Notes under the pieces: generated by a model
What the model saw: the letters and a program-made list of their open reading frames with translations, nothing else
What the model was told of the DNA's origin: nothing
The model's database searches: none
Source: Micromonospora citrea
GTDB taxonomy: Bacteria; Actinomycetota; Actinomycetes; Mycobacteriales; Micromonosporaceae
Length of the DNA stretch: 64,000 bases
Direction: 5' to 3'
Assembly (NCBI RefSeq): GCF_900090315.1
Contig: NZ_FMHZ01000002.1
Coordinates: 2,086,501 to 2,150,500, forward strand
Translations under genes and position numbers: made by a program
Shown here: in pieces, positions 40,524-48,006 of the stretch
Layout: every line of letters begins with the position of its first letter
Position numbering within the stretch: the stretch's first letter is position 1

Positions 40524-41321
40524 TCACGGAGTGTAGACGTACGGAGTGGTGGTCGTGACCGGGACGAGGCCGAGCCGCTGGAGGATCGGCCGGCTGTCGT
40601 CGGAGGCGTCCACCTGCAACAGCGTCAGGCCGCGCTGGGCGGCGAGCCGGGCCCGGTAGGTGACCAGCGCCCGGTAGACGCCCCGGCGGCGCCACGGGGC
40701 GAGCGTCGAGCCGCCCCAGAGCGTGGCGAACCCGGTCCCCGCGACGTAGCGCACCCAGCCCGCGCTCACCACCTCGTCGCCCGCCTCGGCCACCACCACG
40801 GTGATCGACTGCGGGTCGGCCGCGATCTCCCGCTCCAGCCCGCTCGCCAGGTGGCTGCGGTCGGCGTTCCAGACCGCCTCCTCCATCGCCGCGATCCGGT
40901 CCAGGTCCGCGCGGGCGGTCACCTCGCGCAGGCGTACGCCCTCGGGAACGACCGGGAGCGCGGCCGCGAGCGGCGCGACCGGGCCGATCACGACGGTCTC
41001 CCGCTCCTCCGGCACGAACCCGGCGGCGCGCAGCCGCTCCGGCAGGTCCGCCGGCTCGTCGTGGCCGTGCAGCTTCCACTCCACCGACTCGCCGCGCGCC
41101 CGGAAGAACTCCACCTGCCGGGCGATCAGCGCGTCCAGCGCCGCGCCGGTCAGCCCGCCGAGGTCGCGGTAGCCGAGGAAGCCGCCGTGGTCGAGGCCGA
41201 GGACGCGGACCAGCGGGCCGTCGCGCTCCACCGTCACCCCGGCCGGCAGCGGGTCGGGCACCCGCGCCCGCAACTGGTTGTCGTACGCGTTGCGCAGTGT
41301 CGTCGCGGCAGGATCGGTCAC
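40524..41321 (-). CDS. GNAT-family N-acetyltransferase
   Basis: A 265-residue protein with a C-terminal GNAT domain. The acetyl-CoA pyrophosphate loop is WRRRGVYRALV (around residue 212), preceded by strand TGFATLWGGSTLAP and followed by AQRGLTLLQVDASDDSRPIL. The N-terminal half (about 1-100) carries a second region without clear motif, as in two-domain GNAT proteins. Substrate unknown. GTG start at 41321, 40 bases from the divergent DUF202 gene. Followed immediately by the hypothetical gene at 40521. Confidence 0.88.
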   Translation of the reverse strand: MTDPAATTLRNAYDNQLRARVPDPLPAGVTVERDGPLVRVLGLDHGGFLGYRDLGGLTGAALDALIARQVEFFRARGESVEWKLHGHDEPADLPERLRAAGFVPEERETVVIGPVAPLAAALPVVPEGVRLREVTARADLDRIAAMEEAVWNADRSHLASGLEREIAADPQSITVVVAEAGDEVVSAGWVRYVAGTGFATLWGGSTLAPWRRRGVYRALVTYRARLAAQRGLTLLQVDASDDSRPILQRLGLVPVTTTTPYVYTP

Positions 41322-41361
41322 CGTTCCAGGCTACGACCGGCCGGAAGCGGATAATCGGCCC

Positions 41362-41754
41362 GTGTGGCAGGCGATCCGACGATGGTTCGACCCGCGCGAG
41401 CTGCGCTCGGTCGGCAGTACCCCCGACTACCGCTTCTCCCTGGCCAACGAGCGCACCTTCCTGGCCTGGCTGCGTACGGGGCTGGCGCTGGTCGCGGGCG
41501 GGCTCGCCGCCGCCCAGTTCCTGCCGCCCCTGCCGCTGGCGCACCTGCGCGAGGTGATCGCCGTCGCGCTGCTGCTGCTCGGCGGGGCGGTGGCGGTCCG
41601 GGCGGTCGACCACTGGGCGCGTACGGAACGGGCCATCCGGCTCGGCGAGGAGCTGCCCGCCTCCCGCTTCCCGGCGGTGCTCGCCCTCGCCGTCGGCCTC
41701 GGCGCGCTGCTGCTGGTAACGGCGGTGCTGGCCCGGGCGGTCGGCGCGCCGTGA
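41362..41754 (+). CDS. DUF202 (YidH-like) membrane protein
   Basis: A 130-residue protein of the DUF202/YidH family: a soluble start ending in STPDYRFSLANERTFLAWLR, the family signature, then three membrane segments (about residues 37-55, 63-80 and 105-125). Function unknown. The GTG at 41362 is chosen because it gives the family-typical N-terminus (VWQAIRRWFDPRELRS). The stop overlaps the start of the next DUF202 gene (GTGA), so the two are co-expressed and may form one membrane complex. Confidence 0.85.
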   Translation: MWQAIRRWFDPRELRSVGSTPDYRFSLANERTFLAWLRTGLALVAGGLAAAQFLPPLPLAHLREVIAVALLLLGGAVAVRAVDHWARTERAIRLGEELPASRFPAVLALAVGLGALLLVTAVLARAVGAP

Positions 41755-42095
41755 GCGGCGCGGGGCGGACGCCGCCGGACGGCCCGGCCCGGGACCCGGG
41801 GCTGCAACCGGAGCGGACCCGGCTGGCCTGGCGGCGCACCGCCCTGGCGCTCACGGTGATCATGGTGCTGACCGTGCGGCTGGCGCTCACCGGCCCGCCC
41901 GCCGGCGGGACGCTCGGCGCGCTGGTCGCCGGCGTCGCCGTGCTCGGCTGGGGCGCGGCGCTGGCGGTCTGCTGGCGCCGGGCCACCGGTGCCGGCCCGG
42001 CGCCGGGCTACGGGCGGGCGCTGCCCCTGGTCGCCCTCGCCACCGTCGGCTTCGCGCTGCTCGGCACGCTCCTGGCGGCGCGCGGGCTGGGTTGA
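41751..42095 (+). CDS. Second DUF202 membrane protein
   Basis: A 114-residue protein related to its neighbour: DPGLQPERTRLAWRRTALAL is the DUF202 signature, followed by three membrane segments (about 30-48, 55-75 and 90-110). GTG start overlaps the stop of the first DUF202 gene by four bases. Tandem DUF202 pairs are common in actinobacteria; no function has been proven. A third small membrane protein gene follows after 27 bases. Confidence 0.82.
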   Translation: MSGAGRTPPDGPARDPGLQPERTRLAWRRTALALTVIMVLTVRLALTGPPAGGTLGALVAGVAVLGWGAALAVCWRRATGAGPAPGYGRALPLVALATVGFALLGTLLAARGLG

Positions 42096-42122
42096 CGGCA
42101 CCGGGTGCGCCATCATTGACGC

Positions 42123-42554
42123 ATGGCCCGGCTGTATGTCCTCCTCTTCCTGGCGCAGATCGTCCTCGCCGTCTGCGCGCTGATCAGCTGCCTCTCCGCA
42201 GAGGAGGGCGAGATCAAGGCCCTGCCCCGCATCGCGTGGGTGCTGATCATCCTGTTCTTCCCGCTGCTCGGCTCCCTCGCCTGGTTCTTCGCCGGCCGCG
42301 AGCGCACTCCCGGCCAGCCCGGCGGCGCGCCGAGGGGCCGGATCCTGCCGACCCGGGAACGGCCCCGCCCGGTCGCCCCGGACGACGACCCCGAGTTCCT
42401 CCGCTCGCTCGGCGAGCGCTCGCGGCGGGACGACCAGGAGCTGTTCCGCCGCTGGGAGGACGACCTGCGCCGCCGCGAGGACGAGCTGCGCCGCCGCGAC
42501 GGCGAGCCACCGCGCGAGGAGGACCGCCCCGAGGGCTCCACCCCGGGCGCCTGA
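42123..42554 (+). CDS. PLDc_N-type small membrane protein
   Basis: A 143-residue protein. Two membrane segments (about residues 3-22 and 38-56) with ALPRIAWVLIILFFPLLGSLAWF match the PLDc_N (phospholipase D-nuclease N-terminal) motif; the rest is a charged tail rich in Arg/Glu/Asp (RSRRDDQELFRRWEDDLRRR), probably a cytoplasmic coiled helix. No catalytic phospholipase domain is present. ATG start; ribosome site weak. Same strand as the DUF202 pair, so perhaps one operon of small membrane proteins. Ends before a terminator shared with the IlvG-like gene. Confidence 0.82.
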   Translation: MARLYVLLFLAQIVLAVCALISCLSAEEGEIKALPRIAWVLIILFFPLLGSLAWFFAGRERTPGQPGGAPRGRILPTRERPRPVAPDDDPEFLRSLGERSRRDDQELFRRWEDDLRRREDELRRRDGEPPREEDRPEGSTPGA

Positions 42555-42558
42555 GCGG

Positions 42559-42591
42559 CGCCGCCGTCGCCGGGTCGTGGCGACGGCGGCG
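42559..42591. terminator. Bidirectional terminator
   Basis: Perfect 13-bp arms, CGCCGCCGTCGCC (42559-42571) and its reverse complement (42579-42591), with a 7-base loop, between convergent genes that end at 42554 and 42601. Confidence 0.8.
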
Positions 42592-42600
42592 GGCGGCGGC

Positions 42601-44223
42601 TCAGGCCAGGTTCGACGAGCGGGGGTACGCGTCGGCCGGGTCGGTCAGCACGTTGACCAGGTACGGCACGCCGGCGTCGAAGGCCCGCCGCAGGGCCGGC
42701 CCGAGGTCGCCGGCCTTCGCCACCGTCTCGCCCGCGCCACCGAGGGCGCTCACCACCTGGTCGTAGCGGAGCTCCGGCTGGAGGTCGGCGGCGACGTCGT
42801 AGCCGTACATGGCGCGCATCGGGTGCTTCTCCAGGCCCCAGATGCCGTTGTTGCCGACCACGATCACCACCGGCAGTTTCTGCCGGGCGAGGGACTCCAC
42901 GTCCATCAGCGAGAAGCCGGCCGCGCCGTCGCCCATGAGGACGCAGATCTGCCGGTCGGGGTGGCTGACCCGGGCGCCCATCGCGTAGCCCATGCCGGTG
43001 CCGAGGCAGCCGTACGGGCCGGGGTCGAGCCAGGTGCCCGGCTGCGCGGGCTCCAGGTAGCGGCCGGCGTACGAGACGAAGTCGCCGCCGTCGCCGATGG
43101 TGATGGCGTCGCGGGCGAGGACCTTGCGCAGCTCGCCGTAGACCCGGGCGGGACGGATCGGGTCGGTCTCGGCGGCCATCTCCTCGGCGTCGCGCGCCTT
43201 CGCGGCGTCCTCGGCCGTACGCAGCTCCGCGATCCAGTCGGCGTGGTCGACCCGGTCGCCGGCGTGGTCGGCCCACGCGGCGAGGACCAGCCGGAGGTCG
43301 CCGGCGGGGGCGGCGGCCGGCTGGACGTGCCCGGCCCGCTGGCTGGGCGCGTCGACGACGTGCACCACCTTCGCGTCGCCGAAGTCGCCGAAGCTGAGCC
43401 GGAAGTCGAGCGGGGTGCCGATCACCACGACCACGTCGGCGCCCTTCAGCGCGACCCGGCGCGCCTTGGCGAAGGCGAGCGGGTGCTCGGGCGGCAGCGC
43501 GCCCCGGCCCATGCCGTTGGTGAAGACCGGCACTTGGAGCGCCTCGGCGGCCGCGCGCAGGGCGTCGACGGCGTCCCCGGCGTAGACGTCCGAGCCGGCG
43601 ATGACCACCGGGCGGCTGGCGGCGGCGATCAGGCCGGCCGCCTTCGCCACCTCGTCCGGGTCGGGCTCGACCGGCACGATGCCCGGCAGGGCGGGCAGCT
43701 CGGCGTCGGAGACGGAGAAGACCGCCTCCAGGGGGAAGTCGAGGAAGACCGGGCCCCGGTGCGGGGTGAGCGCGGTGGTCAGCGCCGAGGTCACCGCGCG
43801 CGGGATGTCGTCGGGGCTGAACACCGTCTCGGCGTGCTTGGTGACCGGCGCGACCAGCGGCAGGTGGTCCATCTCCTGGAGGCTGCCCGAGCCCCAACGG
43901 AACTGCGGGGCCCGCCCGCCCAGCACCAGCACGGGCGAGGCGTTGAAGTATGCGCTGGTCAGGCCGGAAATGCCGTTGGTGACGCCGGGGCCGGCGGTGA
44001 GCACGGCGAGGCCGGGGCGGCGCTGGAGCTTCGCCACCGCCTCGGCGGCGAAGACCGCCGACTGCTCGTGCCGCACGTCGTAGATGGGGAAGCCGCCCTT
44101 GTGCGCGGCGTCGTAGAGCGGGAAGACGTGCCCGCCGGAGAGGGTGAACATCTCCCGCACCCCGTACGCGCGCAGCGCCGCGAGCGCGAGCTCCCCGCCG
44201 TGACCTTCGATCCGCTCCGTCAT
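42601..44223 (-). CDS. Acetolactate synthase-like thiamine diphosphate enzyme (IlvG-like)
   Basis: A 540-residue ThDP enzyme close to the mycobacterial IlvG type. Motifs: MFTLSGGHVFPLYDAA, catalytic Glu53 in YDVRHEQSA, LTAGPGVTNGISG, APQFRWGSGSLQEMDHLPL, a middle FAD/nucleotide-like domain (KGADVVVVIGTPLDFRLSFG) and the ThDP motif GDGAAGFSLMDVESLARQKL ending in VGNNGIWG. It may make acetolactate, but oxalyl-CoA decarboxylase or 2-hydroxyacyl-CoA lyase relatives share these motifs; no other branched-chain amino acid genes are nearby, so a separate acyl-CoA role is also possible. ATG at 44223 has only a weak ribosome site. Confidence 0.86.
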   Translation of the reverse strand: MTERIEGHGGELALAALRAYGVREMFTLSGGHVFPLYDAAHKGGFPIYDVRHEQSAVFAAEAVAKLQRRPGLAVLTAGPGVTNGISGLTSAYFNASPVLVLGGRAPQFRWGSGSLQEMDHLPLVAPVTKHAETVFSPDDIPRAVTSALTTALTPHRGPVFLDFPLEAVFSVSDAELPALPGIVPVEPDPDEVAKAAGLIAAASRPVVIAGSDVYAGDAVDALRAAAEALQVPVFTNGMGRGALPPEHPLAFAKARRVALKGADVVVVIGTPLDFRLSFGDFGDAKVVHVVDAPSQRAGHVQPAAAPAGDLRLVLAAWADHAGDRVDHADWIAELRTAEDAAKARDAEEMAAETDPIRPARVYGELRKVLARDAITIGDGGDFVSYAGRYLEPAQPGTWLDPGPYGCLGTGMGYAMGARVSHPDRQICVLMGDGAAGFSLMDVESLARQKLPVVIVVGNNGIWGLEKHPMRAMYGYDVAADLQPELRYDQVVSALGGAGETVAKAGDLGPALRRAFDAGVPYLVNVLTDPADAYPRSSNLA

Positions 44224-44338
44224 CGCCGCTTTCCCTTCGTCCGCATGACCGGAGTCACACGCTACTCATCGGTAGGCAGAATGTGAACAGGCCTCGCCTC
44301 GGCGGCCGGCGGGCGGGCCCGCCGGCCCCGACGCCGGG

Positions 44339-45112
44339 TCAGCGGCCGGTGAAGTCCGGCTTGCGCTTCGCCACGAACGCCGCCATGCCCTCACGCCGGT
44401 CGTCGGTGGCGAAGAGCGCCGCGAAGAGCTGGCTCTCCCACGCCAGGCCGGAGTTCAGGTCCATGTCCAGGCCGCCGTCCACCGCGAGCTTCGCGGCGCG
44501 CAGGGCCTGCACCGGGCCGGTGAGGTACGGACGGACCAGCTCGACCGCGGTCTCGTAGACCTCGGCGGCCGGGGCGACCCGGTCGGCCAGCCCGATGCGC
44601 AGCGCCTCCTGGGCGTCCACCATCCGGCCGGACATGATCAGGTCCTTGGCGCGTGCCGGGCCGACCAGGCGGGCCAACCGCTGCGTGCCGCCCGCGCCGG
44701 GGATGATGCCGAGCTTGATCTCCGGCTGGCCGAGCTTGGCGTCCTCGGCCACCACCCGCCAGTCGCACGCCAGCGCCAGCTCGCAGCCGCCGCCGAGCGC
44801 GTAGCCGGTGATCGCGGCGACGACCGGCTTGGGGATGCGGGCGATCGCGCCGAGCGCGCTGGACAGGTCGGCCGCCCGGTCCGCCATGTCCACGTACGAC
44901 ATGTCGGCCATCTCCTTGATGTCCGCGCCGGCGGCGAAGACCTTCTCCCCGCCGTACACGATGACGGCCCGGACCCCGGGGTCGGCGGTGGCCGCCGCGG
45001 CCGCGCCGCGCAACTCCTCCTGCACCTGGGTGTTGAGCGCGTTCATCGGCGGCCGCTCCAACCGGATGGTGCCGATGCCGTCCTTGGTCTCCAGCCGCAC
45101 GAACTCGCCCAC
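44339..45112 (-). CDS. Enoyl-CoA hydratase
   Basis: A 257-residue crotonase-fold protein hydrating 2-enoyl-CoA in beta-oxidation. The oxyanion-hole segment AAGADIKEM is at about 60-68, and both catalytic glutamates are present: Glu111 in GGGCELALACD and Glu131 in GQPEIKLGIIPGAGGTQRL, as in the mitochondrial short-chain enzyme. The GTG at 45112 is favoured because AGGG lies five bases upstream and the product then has the family length; upstream codons would add an unusual leader. Divergent from the DUF6232 gene. The EtfAB genes lie 5-6 kb away, consistent with fatty-acid catabolism. Confidence 0.92.
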   Translation of the reverse strand: MGEFVRLETKDGIGTIRLERPPMNALNTQVQEELRGAAAAATADPGVRAVIVYGGEKVFAAGADIKEMADMSYVDMADRAADLSSALGAIARIPKPVVAAITGYALGGGCELALACDWRVVAEDAKLGQPEIKLGIIPGAGGTQRLARLVGPARAKDLIMSGRMVDAQEALRIGLADRVAPAAEVYETAVELVRPYLTGPVQALRAAKLAVDGGLDMDLNSGLAWESQLFAALFATDDRREGMAAFVAKRKPDFTGR

Positions 45113-45212
45113 GCTGACCCTCACTTCCTCGTCGAAGTCGCGAGCCAACCTTACGGCCCGGCCCGTCGGGGTAAGTAGTGTGGTCTGCAGGCCCGCCACC
45201 GGGAGAACCGCC

Positions 45213-45689
45213 ATGATTACTTACTACGACGACAGGTCGGTGCAGGTCACCTCCGCCGCCGTCCGCGTCGACGGCCGCACCTTCCGGCTGGCCGACATCA
45301 GCATGGTGTGGCACCGGCGCGGCAGTCGTTCGTGGCGGGTGCTCGCCGGCCGGGGCGCGGTCGGCGCGGCGCTGGCCGGCCCCCTGGTGGCCGCCGCCCT
45401 GGGCATCGCGCTGGCACTGCGACTGGACCGCTCCCTCACCGTCACCGTCGCCATCGTCGGCGCCTCGGTGCTGGTCGGGCTCGCCGTCGGGCCGGTCGCC
45501 GACTTCCTCTTCGAGCACCTGGACCGCTCGTACGCCCGCGGCAGCCGGCAGCTGGAGATCTGGGCCCGCTGGCGCGGCCAGCCCGTGCGGCTGCTGTGTA
45601 CCCGCGACGCGCTGCGCTTCGGGCAGATCTACCGTGCCGTGCAGCGGGCGGTGGAGGCCGGCCAGCCGGTGGCGCCCCGCCGCCGCTAG
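45213..45689 (+). CDS. DUF6232 membrane protein, paralogue 1
   Basis: A 158-residue protein. It begins MITYYDDRSVQVTSAAVRVD, contains two membrane segments (about residues 50-68 and 73-95) and ends with RSYARGSRQLEIWARWRG and DALRFGQIYRAVQRAVE. The same architecture and nearly identical C-terminal block recur in the gene at 46553, which I therefore call a paralogue; both resemble the actinobacterial DUF6232 family. Function unknown. CGGGAG lies about eight bases before the ATG. The downstream 860 bases are repeat arrays. Confidence 0.78.
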   Translation: MITYYDDRSVQVTSAAVRVDGRTFRLADISMVWHRRGSRSWRVLAGRGAVGAALAGPLVAAALGIALALRLDRSLTVTVAIVGASVLVGLAVGPVADFLFEHLDRSYARGSRQLEIWARWRGQPVRLLCTRDALRFGQIYRAVQRAVEAGQPVAPRRR

Positions 45690-45806
45690 CACTCGATCGG
45701 CTCGTCCGGCGACACTCCCAGGCCGCACAGCGGCCCGACCAGGCTCCCTGGGTCGTCGCACGGCCCCGGGCACGCACGGCCCCAACGGACGGAGCGGGTC
45801 ACGACG

Positions 45807-45974
45807 GCCGGGCCGCGGTCGCCGGGCCGCGGTCGCCGGGCCGCGGTCGCCGGGCCGCGGTCGCCGGGCCGCGGTCGCCGGGCCGCGGTCGCCGGGCCGC
45901 GGTCGCCGGGCCGCGGTCGCCGGGCCGCGGTCGCCGGGCCGCGGTCGCCGGGCCGCGGTCGCCGGGCCGCGGTG
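45807..45974. repeat. 14-bp tandem array, twelve units
   Basis: Twelve head-to-tail copies of GCCGGGCCGCGGTC, eleven perfect and the last ending in G. Each unit contains the CCGCGG palindrome. Because 14 is not a multiple of three, the array would read all three frames in turn, which argues against a protein-coding purpose. Confidence 0.97.
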
Positions 45975-46149
45975 GCAGCGACACCACTTCGTGCGCCCTT
46001 TCGAGCTGATGTCGTAAACGATTCACGGACGGCGAAGCCACCCCCGCACCAGAACGTCGTGGACGACTCACCGGAGGAAGGCGGCCCTCGATCCAGCGCC
46101 GTTGCGAGCGATCCGGATTCCTGCACCGTCGCGCCCCACCGCCGGGCGC

Positions 46150-46420
46150 GCCACACGAAGGCTGCCCCCGCCAGCGCCCTCCCGACAAGCCGCCGAACAA
46201 AAGCGGCCCCCGCGCCAGCGCCCTCCTCACAAGCCGCCGAACGAAAGCGGCTGCCCCCGCCAGCGCCCTCCTCACAAGCCGCCGAACGAAAGCGGCTGCC
46301 CCCGCCAGCGCCCTCCTGACAAGCCGCCGAACGAAAGCGGCTGCCCCCGCCAGCGCACTCGTGACAAGCCGCCGGACGAAAGCGGCCCCCGCGCCAGCGA
46401 CGCCGTCGACGAACCCGCCC
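46150..46420. repeat. 45-bp tandem array, about five and a half units
   Basis: Units begin ACAAGCCGCCGAACGAAAGC at 46185, 46229, 46274, 46319 and 46364 (spacing 44, 45, 45, 45), with a degenerate partial unit upstream. Copies at 46229-46363 are nearly identical. The period is 15 codons, so frames stay open, but one plus-strand frame is stopped by a C-to-G change at the end of a unit. Confidence 0.95.
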
Positions 46421-46423
46421 GAC

Positions 46424-46433
46424 GAACATGTTC
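46424..46433. promoter_or_regulatory. GAACATGTTC palindrome
   Basis: Perfect 10-bp palindrome 120 bases upstream of DUF6232 paralogue 2. It is identical to the centre of the longer palindrome at 56983-56998 that precedes the TetR-linked membrane operon, so it may be another binding site for the same regulator. Confidence 0.4.
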
Positions 46434-46552
46434 CGAGGGCTGTGATGTCGCAGACGATTCAGCTCGACAGGGCGCGAACGGTCACCCCGCCGTCGGACGG
46501 GAACGCGACGCGGCACTCGCGGCCGATCGCCCGCGGGTGGTTAGGCTTAGTG

Positions 46553-47032
46553 ATGACCCTCTATTACCGGGACGACGCGGTGCAGGTGACCTCGGAGTCG
46601 ATCCGGGTGGGAGGCCACGCCGTCCCGATCGCCGACGTGACGTACGTCTGGCACGCGCAGGGCCCGAAGACGCTGGCGGTCAGGGGGCGGGTGCTGGGGC
46701 GCGGCGTCCTGGTCCTGCTTCTCTCGCTGCCTCCGCTGGTCGCGGTCGTCTGCGTTTTGTCGCTGGCCTGGTCGGCGCAGGACCGGGGCGAGTGGCAGCT
46801 GGCGCTGGTCATTCTCGCGGCGTGCGCGGTCGGCGCGCTGGCCCTGACCCCGTTCCTGGAGATCCCGCTCGGCTGGCTAGACCGCTCCTACGAGCGGGGC
46901 AGCAAGGTGCACGAACTCTGGGTGCAGCACCACGGCCGCGAGGTGCTGCTGCTGCGCACGCCGGACGCGCTGCGGTTCGGGCAGATCTACCGGGCGGTCC
47001 AGCGGGCGGTCGAGCGGCACACGGATCCCTGA
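46553..47032 (+). CDS. DUF6232 membrane protein, paralogue 2
   Basis: A 159-residue protein built like the paralogue at 45213: MTLYYRDDAVQVTSESIRVG start, two membrane segments (about 48-70 and 78-100), then RSYERGSKVHELWVQHHG and the shared C-terminal block DALRFGQIYRAVQRAVE. No Shine-Dalgarno site precedes the ATG, but TAGGCT (a TAnnnT-type -10 box) lies four to nine bases upstream, so a leaderless transcript is plausible. The open frame extends upstream into the repeat array, which I regard as non-coding. Function unknown. Confidence 0.78.
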   Translation: MTLYYRDDAVQVTSESIRVGGHAVPIADVTYVWHAQGPKTLAVRGRVLGRGVLVLLLSLPPLVAVVCVLSLAWSAQDRGEWQLALVILAACAVGALALTPFLEIPLGWLDRSYERGSKVHELWVQHHGREVLLLRTPDALRFGQIYRAVQRAVERHTDP

Positions 47033-47175
47033 CCCCGGGTCGGCAGGCCGCCGTCACACGGTCGACGCGCCGTCGGCCCTCGGTCGGCAGGCCGCCGTCA
47101 CGCGGCCGGTCCGCCGCCGGTGCCGCCACCCGTCCCGTCCGGCGGTCCGGGCGCGGGGGACGCACACTTGGTGCC

Positions 47176-47967
47176 ATGGTGATTCCCCTCCCCCGGCCCG
47201 CCGCGGTCGTCGGCCTGACCCGCTCCGCCCTCGACCAGGCCCTCGGCTCGGCGGCCTCGTTCGCCGCGGTGCCGGCCCGCGCGTTCGCCGTGCTCGACTC
47301 GGTGGAGGCGCTGCTGCGCCGGATCGGCGGCGTGGTGGACCGGGTCGACGGCCTCGTGGACCGGGCCGAGCAGACACTCGACCGCACCGACCGGGTGCTC
47401 ACCGACGCCGAGGCCGCGGTGCGGGAGGTGGCCGTGATCAGCGCCGCCGCGACCACCGCGATCGGGACCGCGACCGAGGTGGCGACCGCCGCGTCCGTCG
47501 TGCTCGGCGAGGTCGAACAGGTGTCGGCCGCCGCCGCCACGGTCGTCGGCGAGGCGGACAAGGTGGCCCGCACGGCGGGCGCGGTGGTCGCCGAGGCCGA
47601 GGCGGTGGCCGGCCGGGCGGCCGGCACCGTGGGCACGGCTGCGGAGGCGGCGGCCACTGCCGCCGAACTGCTGACGGCGTACGAGCCGGCGCTGCGCCGG
47701 GCGGTCCCGATGGCGACCCGGTTCATCGAGCAGCTCAGCCACGAGGAGGTGACCGCCGCGATCCGCCTCGTCGACGAACTGCCCAAGCTTCGGCAGCACC
47801 TGACGGCGGACATCCTGCCGATCCTGGCCACCCTGGACCGGGTCGGCCCGGACCTGCACGACCTGCTCGACGTCACCCGCGACCTGAAGCTCGCCGTCGC
47901 CGGCATCCCCGGGCTGGGCATGCTCCGCCGCCGGGGGGAGAAGCTCACCGACGACGTGGAGGCGTGA
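47176..47967 (+). CDS. Long-helix coiled-coil protein (phasin- or apolipoprotein-like)
   Basis: A 263-residue protein dominated by continuous amphipathic helix between about residues 40 and 175, with alternating Ala/Val/Thr/Glu runs (VVDRVDGLVDRAEQTLDRTD, VGEADKVARTAGAVVAEAEA). The C-terminal part is more globular (HEEVTAAIRLVDELPKLRQH, LDVTRDLKLAVAGIPGLG). No enzymatic motif. The pattern resembles phasin or apolipoprotein-type surface-binding proteins and methyl-accepting helices but lacks a membrane anchor. ATG start at 47176. Same strand as the DUF6232 genes, 143 bases downstream, across a 44-bp-spaced direct repeat (20-bp copies at 47038 and 47082). Likely a structural or lipid-associated protein. 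Confidence 0.7.
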   Translation: MVIPLPRPAAVVGLTRSALDQALGSAASFAAVPARAFAVLDSVEALLRRIGGVVDRVDGLVDRAEQTLDRTDRVLTDAEAAVREVAVISAAATTAIGTATEVATAASVVLGEVEQVSAAAATVVGEADKVARTAGAVVAEAEAVAGRAAGTVGTAAEAAATAAELLTAYEPALRRAVPMATRFIEQLSHEEVTAAIRLVDELPKLRQHLTADILPILATLDRVGPDLHDLLDVTRDLKLAVAGIPGLGMLRRRGEKLTDDVEA

Positions 47968-48006
47968 GCGGCCCCGCGCGACCCAGCCGTCGGTCGATGG
48001 GTCGGG

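Larger units (their letters stand above)
45690..46552. other. Repeat-filled region between DUF6232 paralogues
   Basis: Contains a 12-unit, 14-bp array (45807-45974), a 45-bp array (46150-46420) and a GAACATGTTC palindrome (46424-46433). Open frames run through it on both strands, but they are consequences of repeat period and base composition and show no family or ribosome site. A short A+T-richer TTAGGCTTAG patch sits just upstream of the second paralogue. Confidence 0.6.

Noticed and set aside
46102..47967. A long frame from the 45-bp array into the coiled-coil gene
   Set aside because: The frame stays open because the repeat length is a multiple of three; the recognisable protein begins at 47176.
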